Positions 1 through 8,071 of a stretch of 64,000 nucleotides of DNA are shown one piece after another. The translations under genes were made by a program, and so were the position numbers. Numbering within the stretch: the first letter of the stretch is position 1; each line of letters opens with the position of its first letter. This stretch comes from JAFAXA01 sp963777325 (GTDB lineage Bacteria > Pseudomonadota > Alphaproteobacteria > Acetobacterales > Acetobacteraceae). The stretch lies in NCBI GenBank assembly GCA_963777325.1, contig CAVZQE010000018.1:310001-374000 (forward strand), in the 5' to 3' direction. The notes under the pieces were generated by a model. It worked only from the letters and a program-made list of their open reading frames with translations, was not told the DNA's origin and did no database searches.

Positions 1-986
1 CCTCGATGCGCTTTCAGGTCGTCCGCGACGGAAGCGAGCCAGGGCGGTCCGCCGGACGGCGCCTGCCCGCGCAGCAGCGCGTCCGCGAACGCCGTGACGA
101 TCCCGTCCATCTCGGCGGCGCTGGCGATGAACCGATGGTCTGCGGCGGCTCCGATCAATCCGGGTGTTGCCTCGACGGCGTAGACGCGGCTCATCCGCGC
201 GCGCGTCGGGTTGCGCCGCGACGCGAAGTCGCGAGCGTGGCGCACATGGCCGGGCGCGGAACTCAAGAGGTCGCTGTCGAGCGCCAGGATCACGTCCGCC
301 GCGCCCGCGCGCGGCAGCACGTCGACCGCGCCGCCATAGGCGATGGCCGCGCCCCGGCGCACGGCGGCACGCGAGATCGCGTCGTGCTGGTGCCAGCGCG
401 CCTCCGGGTAGCGTGCCAGCACCGCCTCGACCGCCGCCCCGAGCGTCGGCGAGGCGGTGGTTCCGGACAGGATGCGCAGGCCCGCGCCGTGCGCCGAGGC
501 GAGAACGGGCCGCAGATCGGCTAGCGTCGCCAGCAGCGCCTGCCGGTCGGCGGGCTGGCCGTCCCGCATCAGGGAGACCGAGCGATCGGGATCGTAGAAA
601 TCGAGGATCAGCGCCTGCGCGAGCGCGTCCGTACTGCCCAGGCTGGCCGGGTGCAGCTTGTTGCCCTCGACCTTGGTCGGACGCCCCATCTGGTGCGTGA
701 CGACGATGCCGAGCGCATCCCCCCGCGCGACGCTCGCGGTCGCGTAGTGGTTCGGCTCTCCGGCGACGATGCCGGGGGCGGCGATCACGGACGGGATGTA
801 GGAGACGCCGGGAATCGCCGGGTTGCAGCCCGTAAGGCCGCCCAGCGCCATGCTCGCGGCCATCAGCTTCAGCACCCGCCGGCGGCTGGGGCCGTCCTGG
901 AGCATCGACGCGAGCGAGGGATACGCCTCAGCTGTCCGCGCCGGGTCTTCGAGGAGGCTGCGCCATTGCGGCCGTGGTTCGCTCAT
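1..986 (-). CDS. actB: Alternative complex III iron-sulfur/molybdopterin-like subunit ActB (partial, N-terminal part)
   Basis: About 328 N-terminal residues are visible and the frame is open to the window edge. The start ATG overlaps the stop of the upstream pentaheme cytochrome gene (ATGA type), so the two are translationally coupled. Near residue 35 there is a twin-arginine-like motif (SRRRVLKLM) followed by a hydrophobic stretch ending in GLTGC, as in the Tat-type leader of ActB. The rest (for example VVTHQMGRPTKVEGN, near residue 95) resembles the molybdopterin-oxidoreductase-like domain of ActB. In the family this large subunit carries iron-sulfur clusters and is part of the quinol:electron acceptor oxidoreductase that replaces the bc1 complex. 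Clusters and later subunits lie outside the window. The ActA neighbour makes this assignment more likely than a generic molybdopterin oxidoreductase. Confidence 0.82.
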   Translation of the reverse strand, partial: MSEPRPQWRSLLEDPARTAEAYPSLASMLQDGPSRRRVLKLMAASMALGGLTGCNPAIPGVSYIPSVIAAPGIVAGEPNHYATASVARGDALGIVVTHQMGRPTKVEGNKLHPASLGSTDALAQALILDFYDPDRSVSLMRDGQPADRQALLATLADLRPVLASAHGAGLRILSGTTASPTLGAAVEAVLARYPEARWHQHDAISRAAVRRGAAIAYGGAVDVLPRAGAADVILALDSDLLSSAPGHVRHARDFASRRNPTRARMSRVYAVEATPGLIGAAADHRFIASAAEMDGIVTAFADALLRGQAPSGGPPWLASVADDLKAHR

Positions 987-1636
987 CGGTGGCAGATCGA
1001 GCAGGCGGTGAGGTCGCGGCTCGGCACGTGGTATTGCGCGAGCAGCGCGGCCGGGGATGGCGTATCGGGCGTCCTGGTCCACTCCGTGTTGAAGATCTCG
1101 CTCGCGGGGCGCAGGCGCGGGCCGGGGTTGCGGTGGCAGTCGAGGCAGAACCCCATGGTGAGCGACACGGCCTTGTAGGTCAGCGGCATCTGGTCCACCC
1201 GGCCGTGGCAGCTCGCGCAGCCGACGCCCTTCGCGATGTGAATGCTGTGATTGAAGTAGACGTAGTCGGGCAGGTTGTACACGCGCTTCCAGGCGATCGG
1301 ACGGTTTTCGGCCAGGCTCTCGCGCACCGGCGCGAGCAGCGACGCATTGGTCCAGATCTGGGAGTGGCACGTCATGCACGTGTAGGTCGGGGGGAGACCG
1401 GCATAGGACGCCTTCTCCACCTGGCTGTGGCAGAACAGGCAGTTGATGCCGAGGCCGGCCGTATGATGCTCATGACTGAACGGCACCGGCTGATCGACCG
1501 TGAATCCGGCCCGGCGCACGTAGTCCGTTCGCGGCCACGCGAACCACCAGCCAAGTCCCGCCAGCACGGATACAGCGACGGCGATCAGGCCGGTCTTGGC
1601 CGCGACATTCGCCGCGGGGCTGAAGATGGCCGCCAA
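983..1636 (-). CDS. actA: Alternative complex III pentaheme cytochrome c subunit ActA
   Basis: 217 residues with one membrane segment (about 14-33) and five CxxCH heme motifs at roughly 66-70 (CLFCH), 87-91 (CMTCH), 140-144 (CASCH), 164-168 (CLDCH) and 212-216 (CSICH), the count expected for ActA. The protein should be anchored in the inner membrane with its hemes outside, passing electrons from quinol oxidation to a downstream cytochrome or oxidase. The start is TTG at 1636, supported by a strong Shine-Dalgarno (GGGAGGAGC on the minus strand) about 7 nt upstream; no in-frame ATG fits as well. It overlaps actB by 4 nt and is the first gene of the operon visible here. Confidence 0.9.
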   Translation of the reverse strand: MAAIFSPAANVAAKTGLIAVAVSVLAGLGWWFAWPRTDYVRRAGFTVDQPVPFSHEHHTAGLGINCLFCHSQVEKASYAGLPPTYTCMTCHSQIWTNASLLAPVRESLAENRPIAWKRVYNLPDYVYFNHSIHIAKGVGCASCHGRVDQMPLTYKAVSLTMGFCLDCHRNPGPRLRPASEIFNTEWTRTPDTPSPAALLAQYHVPSRDLTACSICHR

Positions 1637-1766
1637 GCGTCAGCTCCTCCCGCCGCTATGTATCGGGTACTCTGGCCGGGAACGATGGACGGCGGAACCC
1701 CCCGGCCGGAGATATTGTTAAGCCAATGTGAGCGAAGCGGTTCCCGGCAGATGCGTTGAGGCTCGG

Positions 1767-2651
1767 ATGGTCGTCGTCTTTGGTTCCCTTTCCGTCGATC
1801 TCGTGTTCCTGGTTCCGGGGCTGCTCAAGCCGAACCAGACGCGGCACGTCCCCGAAATGGAGCCGGCCTCCGGCGGCAAGGGCGCGAACCAGGCGGTCGC
1901 GGCCGCGCGGGACGGCGCGCGGGTCGCGCTGGCGGGCGCCGTGGGCCGCGACGAAGCGGCCCTGATGGCGCTGCGCGGCCCGCAGGAGGCCGGGGTGGAT
2001 ACGGCGCGGGTGGCGCGCACGCCCGGCCGCACGGGCTGCACGGCGGTGCTGCGGGACGCCCAGGGCGAGGTGCAGATGGTGCATGCGCTCGGGGCCAACC
2101 GGCTGGCCGAAGCCGCCCAGGTCGAAGAGAAGTTGCTCGGCCGTGGCACGACGCTCCTGCTCCAGCTCGACTTGCCGGTGCCGCAGACCGAGGCCCTGAT
2201 CCGGCGCGCAAGGAACCGCGCCGCGTGCATTGTCCTCAACTTCTCCCCCGCGCAGGTCATGGACGCGGACGTGCTGCGCATGATCGACGTGCTCGTCATC
2301 GGCGAGGGCATCTCGGGCTGGCTGTCCGAGCATCTCGGGACGGGCGTTTCGGCCGCGTCGCTGCGGGCCGCGCTGGGCGTCACGGTCGTGCGTTCGCTGG
2401 GCGTGTCCGGTCTCGAATATGCGAGCGACAACGCCAGCGGTCGGCTGCCGCCGAGGCCGGTCCACGTCAAGGACGAAACGGGCGCTCAGGATTGTCTCGC
2501 GGGCGTGCTCGCCTCCGCGCTCGACCGGGGTCTCTCGCTCGAGGATGCCGTCAAGCGCGCCAATGTCGCCGCGTCCATCTGCTGCGAGCGCCTCGGCGCG
2601 CAGCCCGCCATGCCGCTCGGCGCGGAAACCGACGCCGCGATGGAGGGCTGA
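1767..2651 (+). CDS. PfkB-family carbohydrate kinase (ribokinase-like)
   Basis: 294 residues from the ATG at 1767; an in-frame upstream ATG at 1728 would add 13 residues unlike the family. The N-terminal beta strand VVVFGSLSVDL and the GGKGANQ motif (residues 36-42) are typical of ribokinase-type PfkB sugar kinases, which phosphorylate a sugar with ATP. The C-terminal anion-hole motif, normally GAGD, reads GAQD at 239-242: the catalytic Asp is kept but the second Gly is replaced by Gln. Whether this lowers activity cannot be told from sequence. The next gene begins 5 nt after the stop, so the two are probably cotranscribed. The substrate is unknown. Confidence 0.8.
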   Translation: MVVVFGSLSVDLVFLVPGLLKPNQTRHVPEMEPASGGKGANQAVAAARDGARVALAGAVGRDEAALMALRGPQEAGVDTARVARTPGRTGCTAVLRDAQGEVQMVHALGANRLAEAAQVEEKLLGRGTTLLLQLDLPVPQTEALIRRARNRAACIVLNFSPAQVMDADVLRMIDVLVIGEGISGWLSEHLGTGVSAASLRAALGVTVVRSLGVSGLEYASDNASGRLPPRPVHVKDETGAQDCLAGVLASALDRGLSLEDAVKRANVAASICCERLGAQPAMPLGAETDAAMEG

Positions 2652-2655
2652 TCCG

Positions 2656-3984
2656 CTGAGATATGGCCCGACCGGCGCGGCGCTCCTGTTCGTGGCGGCT
2701 TCGACGCTGGCCGGCTGCGGCGATACGGCGAGGCTGTCCGTCGCCAACGGCACGGGGCCCGCGCCCGCATTGCCGCCGCCGCGCGAGTCGCTGCTCCCGA
2801 CCGTGAACATCGCGCCCGCGACCGGCTGGCCGGGCGGAGCGACGCCGGCACCCGCCTCCGGTCTGGCGGTCACGGAACTCGCGGGCGGGTTCGCGCATCC
2901 GCGCTGGCTGTACGTGCTGCCGAACGGGGACATTCTGGTCGCCGAGACCAACGCGCCGCCGAGGCCCGGCGACGCGCGCGGCATCACGGGCTTCTTCCAG
3001 CGGCTGGTCATGGCGCGGGCCGGGGCCGGTGTTCCCAGCGCCAATCGCATCACGCTCCTGCGCACGCGGGATGGGGCGGTCGTGAGCCGTTCGGTGTTCC
3101 TGGACGGGCTGAACTCACCCTTCGGCATGGCGCTGGTTGGCGACGCTCTCTACGTCGCCGATACGGATGCAATCCTCCGCTTTCCCTACCAGCCGGGCGA
3201 GACGCGGATCACCGAGCCGGGCGTCAAGGTCGTGGACCTGCCCGCCGGTCCGATCGACCACCACTGGACCAAGAACGTCGTCGCCAGCCCGGACGGCCAG
3301 CGCCTCTACGTGACGGTCGGATCCAACAGCAACGAAGCCGAGAACGGGATGGCGGCGGAACAGGGCCGCGCCGCGATCTGGGAGATCGATCTCCGGACGG
3401 GGCGGCACCGGCTCTTCGCGTCGGGCCTGCGCAATCCGGTCGGCCTCGCCTGGCAGCCGCAAACGGGCGCGCTGTGGACGGCGGTGAACGAGCGCGACGA
3501 GATCGGCAGCGATCTCGTGCCGGACTACATGACCGCCGTCATGGACGGGGGCTTCTATGGCTGGCCATACAGCTATTACGGCCAGCACATCGACGCGCGC
3601 GTGAAGCCGCAGCGCCCCGATCTCGTCGCGCGCGCGATCGTGCCCGACTACGCGCTCGGACCGCACACGGCGTCGCTCGGCCTCGCCTTCTCGCACCCCG
3701 GCGACCTGCCGCCGCGTCTCTGGGACGGCGCGTTCGTCGGCCAGCACGGCTCCTGGAACCGGCGGCCGAAGAGCGGCTACAAGGTGGTGTTCGTGCCGTT
3801 TCGGGACGGCCGGCCGGATGGTCCGCCGGCCGATGTGCTGACCGGTTTCCTCGACGCGGACGGGAACGCGCGCGGGCGGCCGGTCGGCGTCGCGCTCGAC
3901 CGCGACGGAGCGCTGCTGGTCGCTGACGACGTCGGCAACCGGGTCTGGCGGGTGGCCGGGCCGGCCGCTCAGACTGGCCCTTAA
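2656..3984 (+). CDS. Sorbosone dehydrogenase-like beta-propeller lipoprotein
   Basis: About 442 residues. No ATG, GTG or TTG is available between the kinase stop and the signal peptide, so the best start is CTG at 2656, with GGAGGG 8 nt upstream inside the end of the kinase gene. The N-terminus then reads as a lipoprotein signal with lipobox LAGC at about residues 18-21, placing the mature protein in the periplasm as a lipoprotein. The body has glucose/sorbosone dehydrogenase propeller features: FAHPRWLYVLPNGDILVAE, a VTVGSNSNE segment, RNPVGLAWQP, and a GQHGSWNRRPKSGYKVVFV block near the end. Relatives use PQQ to oxidise aldoses, but many members have unknown substrates. Confidence 0.82.
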   Translation: MRYGPTGAALLFVAASTLAGCGDTARLSVANGTGPAPALPPPRESLLPTVNIAPATGWPGGATPAPASGLAVTELAGGFAHPRWLYVLPNGDILVAETNAPPRPGDARGITGFFQRLVMARAGAGVPSANRITLLRTRDGAVVSRSVFLDGLNSPFGMALVGDALYVADTDAILRFPYQPGETRITEPGVKVVDLPAGPIDHHWTKNVVASPDGQRLYVTVGSNSNEAENGMAAEQGRAAIWEIDLRTGRHRLFASGLRNPVGLAWQPQTGALWTAVNERDEIGSDLVPDYMTAVMDGGFYGWPYSYYGQHIDARVKPQRPDLVARAIVPDYALGPHTASLGLAFSHPGDLPPRLWDGAFVGQHGSWNRRPKSGYKVVFVPFRDGRPDGPPADVLTGFLDADGNARGRPVGVALDRDGALLVADDVGNRVWRVAGPAAQTGP

Positions 3985-4029
3985 GCCAGGGTTGCGCCAT
4001 TCTCGGTGCAGGCACGGGGGTGCACGTCG

Positions 4030-5397
4030 ATGTCCGCTTCTTCCCGAGATGATCCGAGAGCCACAAGCCGTCTGAACCCGATCCCGGTTCTGTCCCGCTT
4101 CTTCACCCGCCTGGTCAGCCGCTACCTCCCCGACCCGTTGGTGTTCGCGATCCTGCTGACGGTCCTCGTCTTCGTGCTGGGCATCGCCCTGACCCCCTCA
4201 GGCCCGATCGACATGCTGCGAATGTGGGGCGACGGATTCTGGAATCTGCTCGCCTTCGCGATGCAGATGGCGCTCGTGCTCGTCACGGGCCATGCGCTCG
4301 CGAGTTCCATGCCGGTCCAGAACGCTATGGGCCGCCTCTCCGCGCTGGCCAAGACGCCCGTGCAGGGCGTGATGCTCGTTTCCTTCGCCTCGGCGGTGGC
4401 GTGCGTCATCAACTGGGGGTTCGGGCTGGTGGTCGGCGCGATGTTCGCACGCGACGTGGCTCGCCGCATTCCGAACTCGGATTACCGGCTGCTGATCGCG
4501 GCCGCCTACATGGGCTTCATGACTTGGCATGGCGGGCTGTCCGCTTCCATACCGCTGGTCGCGGCGACGAAGGGCAACCCGCTGGAAAATATCGTGGGGC
4601 TGATCCCGGTTTCGGACACGATCTTTACGCCATACAACATCGCCATCACGCTGGCGCTGATTGTCGTGCTGCCGTTGCTCTGCCGCTTGATGCACCCGGC
4701 GCCCGGAGCCGTGGTGGCGATCGATCCGAAGTTGCTCTCACCACCCCCGAGCACCAGCCGGGTGCTGGGCGCGGACGCGACGCCCGCGGAACGGTTCGAC
4801 GAAAGCCTGGTCCTGGCTCTCGTCGTCGCGGCGTTCGGCATCGGCTACCTGGTCCTCTATTTCCAAAAGAACGGATTCAACCTCACGATCAATACCGTCA
4901 ACCTGATGATGCTGGTTGCAGGATTTCTCCTGCGCGGCACTCCGATGGCCTATGGGCGGGCGATCGCGAACGCGGCCCGTGCCACCGCCCCGATCATACT
5001 TCAGTTCCCGTTTTATGCGGGCATCCAGATCATGATGGAAAACTCCGGCCTCGGCGCCCTCATCACCAACTGGTTCGTGCATATCGCGAGCAAGGACACG
5101 TTTCCGGTTCTGGCCTTCTTCTCATCCGGTCTGATCAACTTCGCGGTTCCCTCGGGCGGCGGTCACTGGGTCGTGCAGGGGCCGTTCATCATGCCGGCCG
5201 CGAAGGAGCTCGGGGTCGATCTCGGCAAGGCGGCGATGGCCATCGCCTATGGCGAGGAGTGGATGAACATGGCGCAGCCGTTCTGGGCGCTTCCGGCGCT
5301 CGCCATCGCGGGCCTCGGCGTGCGCGACATCATGGGCTACTGCGTGACAGCCCTTGTCCTCACGACCCCGATCTTCGTCCTGGGCTTGTATCTTTGA
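4030..5397 (+). CDS. atoE: Short-chain fatty acid transporter, AtoE family
   Basis: About 455 residues with many hydrophobic segments. The start ATG at 4030 follows a GGGGGTG purine run; a GTG at 4006 is possible but adds unconserved residues. Family features are the N-terminal LSRFFTRLVSRYLPDPLVFA, the INWGFGLVVGAMFARDVAR segment, and the C-terminal SGGGHWVVQGPF and GEEWMNMAQPFWALP blocks. Homologues are inner-membrane carriers for acetoacetate or butyrate linked to CoA-transferase-based short-chain fatty acid use. A CoA transferase and 3-hydroxybutyrate dehydrogenase lie about 14 kb away, so a role in ketone-body or short-chain acid uptake is plausible but inferred. Confidence 0.88.
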   Translation: MSASSRDDPRATSRLNPIPVLSRFFTRLVSRYLPDPLVFAILLTVLVFVLGIALTPSGPIDMLRMWGDGFWNLLAFAMQMALVLVTGHALASSMPVQNAMGRLSALAKTPVQGVMLVSFASAVACVINWGFGLVVGAMFARDVARRIPNSDYRLLIAAAYMGFMTWHGGLSASIPLVAATKGNPLENIVGLIPVSDTIFTPYNIAITLALIVVLPLLCRLMHPAPGAVVAIDPKLLSPPPSTSRVLGADATPAERFDESLVLALVVAAFGIGYLVLYFQKNGFNLTINTVNLMMLVAGFLLRGTPMAYGRAIANAARATAPIILQFPFYAGIQIMMENSGLGALITNWFVHIASKDTFPVLAFFSSGLINFAVPSGGGHWVVQGPFIMPAAKELGVDLGKAAMAIAYGEEWMNMAQPFWALPALAIAGLGVRDIMGYCVTALVLTTPIFVLGLYL

Positions 5398-5407
5398 AAA
5401 GGCTCCT

Positions 5408-6430
5408 TCAGGCCTGCACGCGCACCAGCAGCTTGCCGAAGTTGCGGCCGTCCAGCATGCCGATAAAGGCCTCGGGCGCGTTCTCTATGCCGTCCGCGAT
5501 GTCCTCGCGGTAGCGGTAGCGCCCGGAAGCGACGCCGCCGCCGACGTCGCGCAGGAAATCCGCGAAGTGATCGGCCCGGAAGTCGTAATTGATGAAACCA
5601 CGCAGGGTCAGGCTCTTGGAGAGCACTTCGCGCATCGTCGCCGGCAGGCGGTCGGTCTCGCCCGGCCCGGTCGCGTTGTATTGCGCGATCAGCCCGCAGA
5701 CCGGCACCCGCGCGAACTTGTTCAGCAGCGGCAGCACCGCCTGCCAGACCGCGCCGCCGACATTCTCGAAATAGACGTCGATCCCGTCCGGACACGCGGC
5801 GGCGAGCCGGTCCGGGAAATCCGCCGCGCGATGATCGACGGCCGCGTCGAAGCCCAGCCCGTCCTTCACGAACGCGCATTTCTCCGTGCCGCCCGCGATC
5901 CCCGCGGCGCGCGCGCCCGCCGCCTGCGCCAGTTGCCCGACCAGCGAGCCGACCGGGCCGCTCGCCGCCGCCACCGCGACGGTCTCGCCCTTCGCCGGGC
6001 GGCCGATGACGTGCAGCCCGGAATAGGCGGTGAAGCCCGGCATGCCGAGCACGCCGAGCGCGGTCGTCACCGGCGCGCGCTCGGGGTCGAGCTTGCGCAG
6101 CCCTTCGGCGTCCACGGCGGCGTGGGTGCGCCAGCCGGTCTGCGCCAGCACGGTGTCGCCCGGCGCGTAGCCGGGGGCGTTCGACCGGACGACCTTGCCC
6201 ACGCCTTCCGCGCCCATGACGCCGCCGAGCGGGGTCGGCGGGACGTAGGATTTGCGGTCGTCCATGCGGCCGCGCATATACGGGTCGAGCGAGAAATACT
6301 GCACCGCCACCAGCAGCTGCCCCGGCCCCGGCTGCGGCATCGGCGCGTCCTCGATGCGGAAATCGGTTTGCTTCGGGCGGCCTTTGGGCCGGGCGACGAG
6401 CACCACCTGTCGCGCGGTCGCATCGGTCAT
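5408..6430 (-). CDS. NADP-dependent medium-chain reductase (CurA/YncB-like, zinc-free)
   Basis: 340 residues, close to the usual length for zinc-independent MDR-family alkenal/curcumin reductases. The sequence has the family's YFSLDPYMRGRM block (about 47-58), GGVMGAEGVG, the nucleotide-binding VAVAAASGPVGSLVGQLA, and the C-terminal REDIADGIENAPEAFIGML. It lacks the structural-zinc cysteine cluster of alcohol dehydrogenases. The start ATG at 6430 has GGAGGAGTG about 6 nt upstream. It begins 5 nt after the last gene of the polyamine transporter operon, so it is likely cotranscribed, although no direct metabolic link is apparent. Expected reaction: NADPH-dependent reduction of an activated C=C bond. 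Confidence 0.87.
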   Translation of the reverse strand: MTDATARQVVLVARPKGRPKQTDFRIEDAPMPQPGPGQLLVAVQYFSLDPYMRGRMDDRKSYVPPTPLGGVMGAEGVGKVVRSNAPGYAPGDTVLAQTGWRTHAAVDAEGLRKLDPERAPVTTALGVLGMPGFTAYSGLHVIGRPAKGETVAVAAASGPVGSLVGQLAQAAGARAAGIAGGTEKCAFVKDGLGFDAAVDHRAADFPDRLAAACPDGIDVYFENVGGAVWQAVLPLLNKFARVPVCGLIAQYNATGPGETDRLPATMREVLSKSLTLRGFINYDFRADHFADFLRDVGGGVASGRYRYREDIADGIENAPEAFIGMLDGRNFGKLLVRVQA

Positions 6431-6435
6431 CTCGG

Positions 6436-7266
6436 TCACTCCTCCCCGGTTTGCCGCCGTCTCCAAACATAACGGCGCACAACGCGACCGGCGGCAAGTC
6501 CCGCCGCCACCACGGACAGCACGATGGCGGCGAGGGCGTTGATCTCCGGCGTCGGGCCGAGCCGGAGCTGCGAGAACACGACCATCGGCAGGGTCGATGC
6601 CCCCGGCCCCGAGGTGAAGCTCGCGACCACAACGTCGTCGAGCGACAGCGTGAACGCGAGCAGCCAGCCCGAGAGCAACGCGGGTGCGAGCAACGGCACC
6701 GTGATCCGCGCGAAGACCGCGAGCGGCGGCGCGTACAGATCGGCGGCCGCGTCTTCCAGATCGCGCGGGGTCTCCTGCAGGCGCGCGCGGACGACGACCG
6801 CGACATAGGCGACGGAGAGGCTTGCATGGGCGAGCGTGACCGTCAGCGCGCCGCGTCCGGCGGGCCAGCCCGTCGCCTGTTCCAGCACGACGAACAGCAG
6901 CAGCAGCGACAGCCCGGCGATCACGTCCGGCATCACCAGCGGCGCGGACAATCCGGCGACGAACAGCCCGCGCCCGCGAAAGCGGCCGAAGCGGGCGAGC
7001 GCGAGCCCGGCGAGCGTGCCCAGCGCGAGCGCCATGGTTGCGGACAGGATCGCGATACGAAGGGAGAGCAGGGCCGCGTCGATTAGCGCCGTGTCGCGCC
7101 ATAGGGCGACGTACCAGCGGACGGAAAATCCGCTCCAGCGCGTCACCAGCCGCGAATCGTTGAAGCTGAACGCGACGGCGAGGACGATCGGCAAATAGAG
7201 GAACGCATAGCCCGGCACGAGCCACGCGGCCCAGAACCGGCTCCCGCGTTTCGCGTCATCGCGCAC
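6436..7266 (-). CDS. potI: Spermidine/putrescine-type ABC transporter permease (PotC/PotI-like)
   Basis: 276 residues with about six membrane segments. The N-terminal FSFNDSRLVTRWSGFSVRWY is characteristic of PotC/PotI, and the EAA-loop region (AAADLYAPPLAVFARITVPLL) contacts the ATPase. The start is GTG at 7266, overlapping the 3' end of the upstream permease gene by 11 nt; a nearby ATG at 7259 is in a different frame. It is the second permease of the potD-A-H-I operon and forms the membrane channel with the upstream permease. Confidence 0.9.
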   Translation of the reverse strand: MRDDAKRGSRFWAAWLVPGYAFLYLPIVLAVAFSFNDSRLVTRWSGFSVRWYVALWRDTALIDAALLSLRIAILSATMALALGTLAGLALARFGRFRGRGLFVAGLSAPLVMPDVIAGLSLLLLFVVLEQATGWPAGRGALTVTLAHASLSVAYVAVVVRARLQETPRDLEDAAADLYAPPLAVFARITVPLLAPALLSGWLLAFTLSLDDVVVASFTSGPGASTLPMVVFSQLRLGPTPEINALAAIVLSVVAAGLAAGRVVRRYVWRRRQTGEE

Positions 7267-8071
7267 GCTGCACCAGCGCTACCGGAACGACGAGCAGCAG
7301 GATCAGCACGAGTGCCAGCGCCGAGGCTTGCGGCCAGTCGCGGTTCTGGAAGAACTCCTGCCAGATCACGCGGCCGATGGTCTGTGCCTGCGGACCGCCC
7401 AGCAGTTCGGGGATGACGTATTCGCCGACCGCGGGGATGAACACCAGCCCCAGCCCCGCCCAGACGCCCGGCATCGACAGGGGAAGCGTGACGGTCAGGA
7501 ACGCAACGAGCGGCGTCGCGCCGAGATCCGACGCGGCCTCGGTCAAGGCCGGATCGAGTCGCGACAGGCGCGCGTAGAGCGGCAGCACCATGAACGGCAG
7601 ATACGCATGCACGATGCCGAGATACATCGCGCCGTTCGTGTACAGCAGCGGCAGCGGCGCGCTCGTCAGGCCGGTCGCTTGCAGCGCCGCGTTGATCCAG
7701 CCGTCGTCCTTCAGCAGCCCGATCCAGGCGTTGATGCGCAGCAGGAAACCCGTCCAGAACGGCAGGATCGCGAGCAGCAGCAGCGCCGGACGCAGCCGCA
7801 CGGGCGCTGCCGCGATGGCGAGTGCGATCGGATAGCCGATCAGGAGACAGAAGAGGGCGGAGATCGCGGCGATGCGCAGGCTGAACAGCAGCGCGCGGAG
7901 ATAGTAGTCGTCCGCAACCAGCGCCTCGAATGCATCCCGGCCGATGGCGAGCGCGAAGGGAGGCACGCCGTCGCGCGGCGTCGAGACCGCGATCATGGCC
8001 AGGATCGCAACCGGGGCCAGAACCGTCAGCAGCAACCACGCGCCGGGAATCAGGACGACGACCCGCTTCAT
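7256..8071 (-). CDS. potH: Spermidine/putrescine-type ABC transporter permease (PotB/PotH-like)
   Basis: 271 residues, six predicted membrane helices. The N-terminus (KRVVVLIPGAWLLLTVLAP) is the first helix; the central YPIALAIAAAP and LLRINAWIGLLKDDG segments and the EAA loop (TEAASDLGATPLVAFLTVTLPLSMP) are typical of PotB/PotH. The start ATG overlaps the stop of the ATPase gene by 4 nt (ATGA), and the gene end overlaps the next permease by 11 nt, so the operon is tightly coupled. Substrate class (polyamine) is inferred from family and operon. Confidence 0.9.
   Translation of the reverse strand: MKRVVVLIPGAWLLLTVLAPVAILAMIAVSTPRDGVPPFALAIGRDAFEALVADDYYLRALLFSLRIAAISALFCLLIGYPIALAIAAAPVRLRPALLLLAILPFWTGFLLRINAWIGLLKDDGWINAALQATGLTSAPLPLLYTNGAMYLGIVHAYLPFMVLPLYARLSRLDPALTEAASDLGATPLVAFLTVTLPLSMPGVWAGLGLVFIPAVGEYVIPELLGGPQAQTIGRVIWQEFFQNRDWPQASALALVLILLLVVPVALVQRAR

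Noticed and set aside
7143..7259. ATG at 7259 as start of the second permease
   Set aside because: It is in the wrong frame; the permease frame starts with GTG at 7266.
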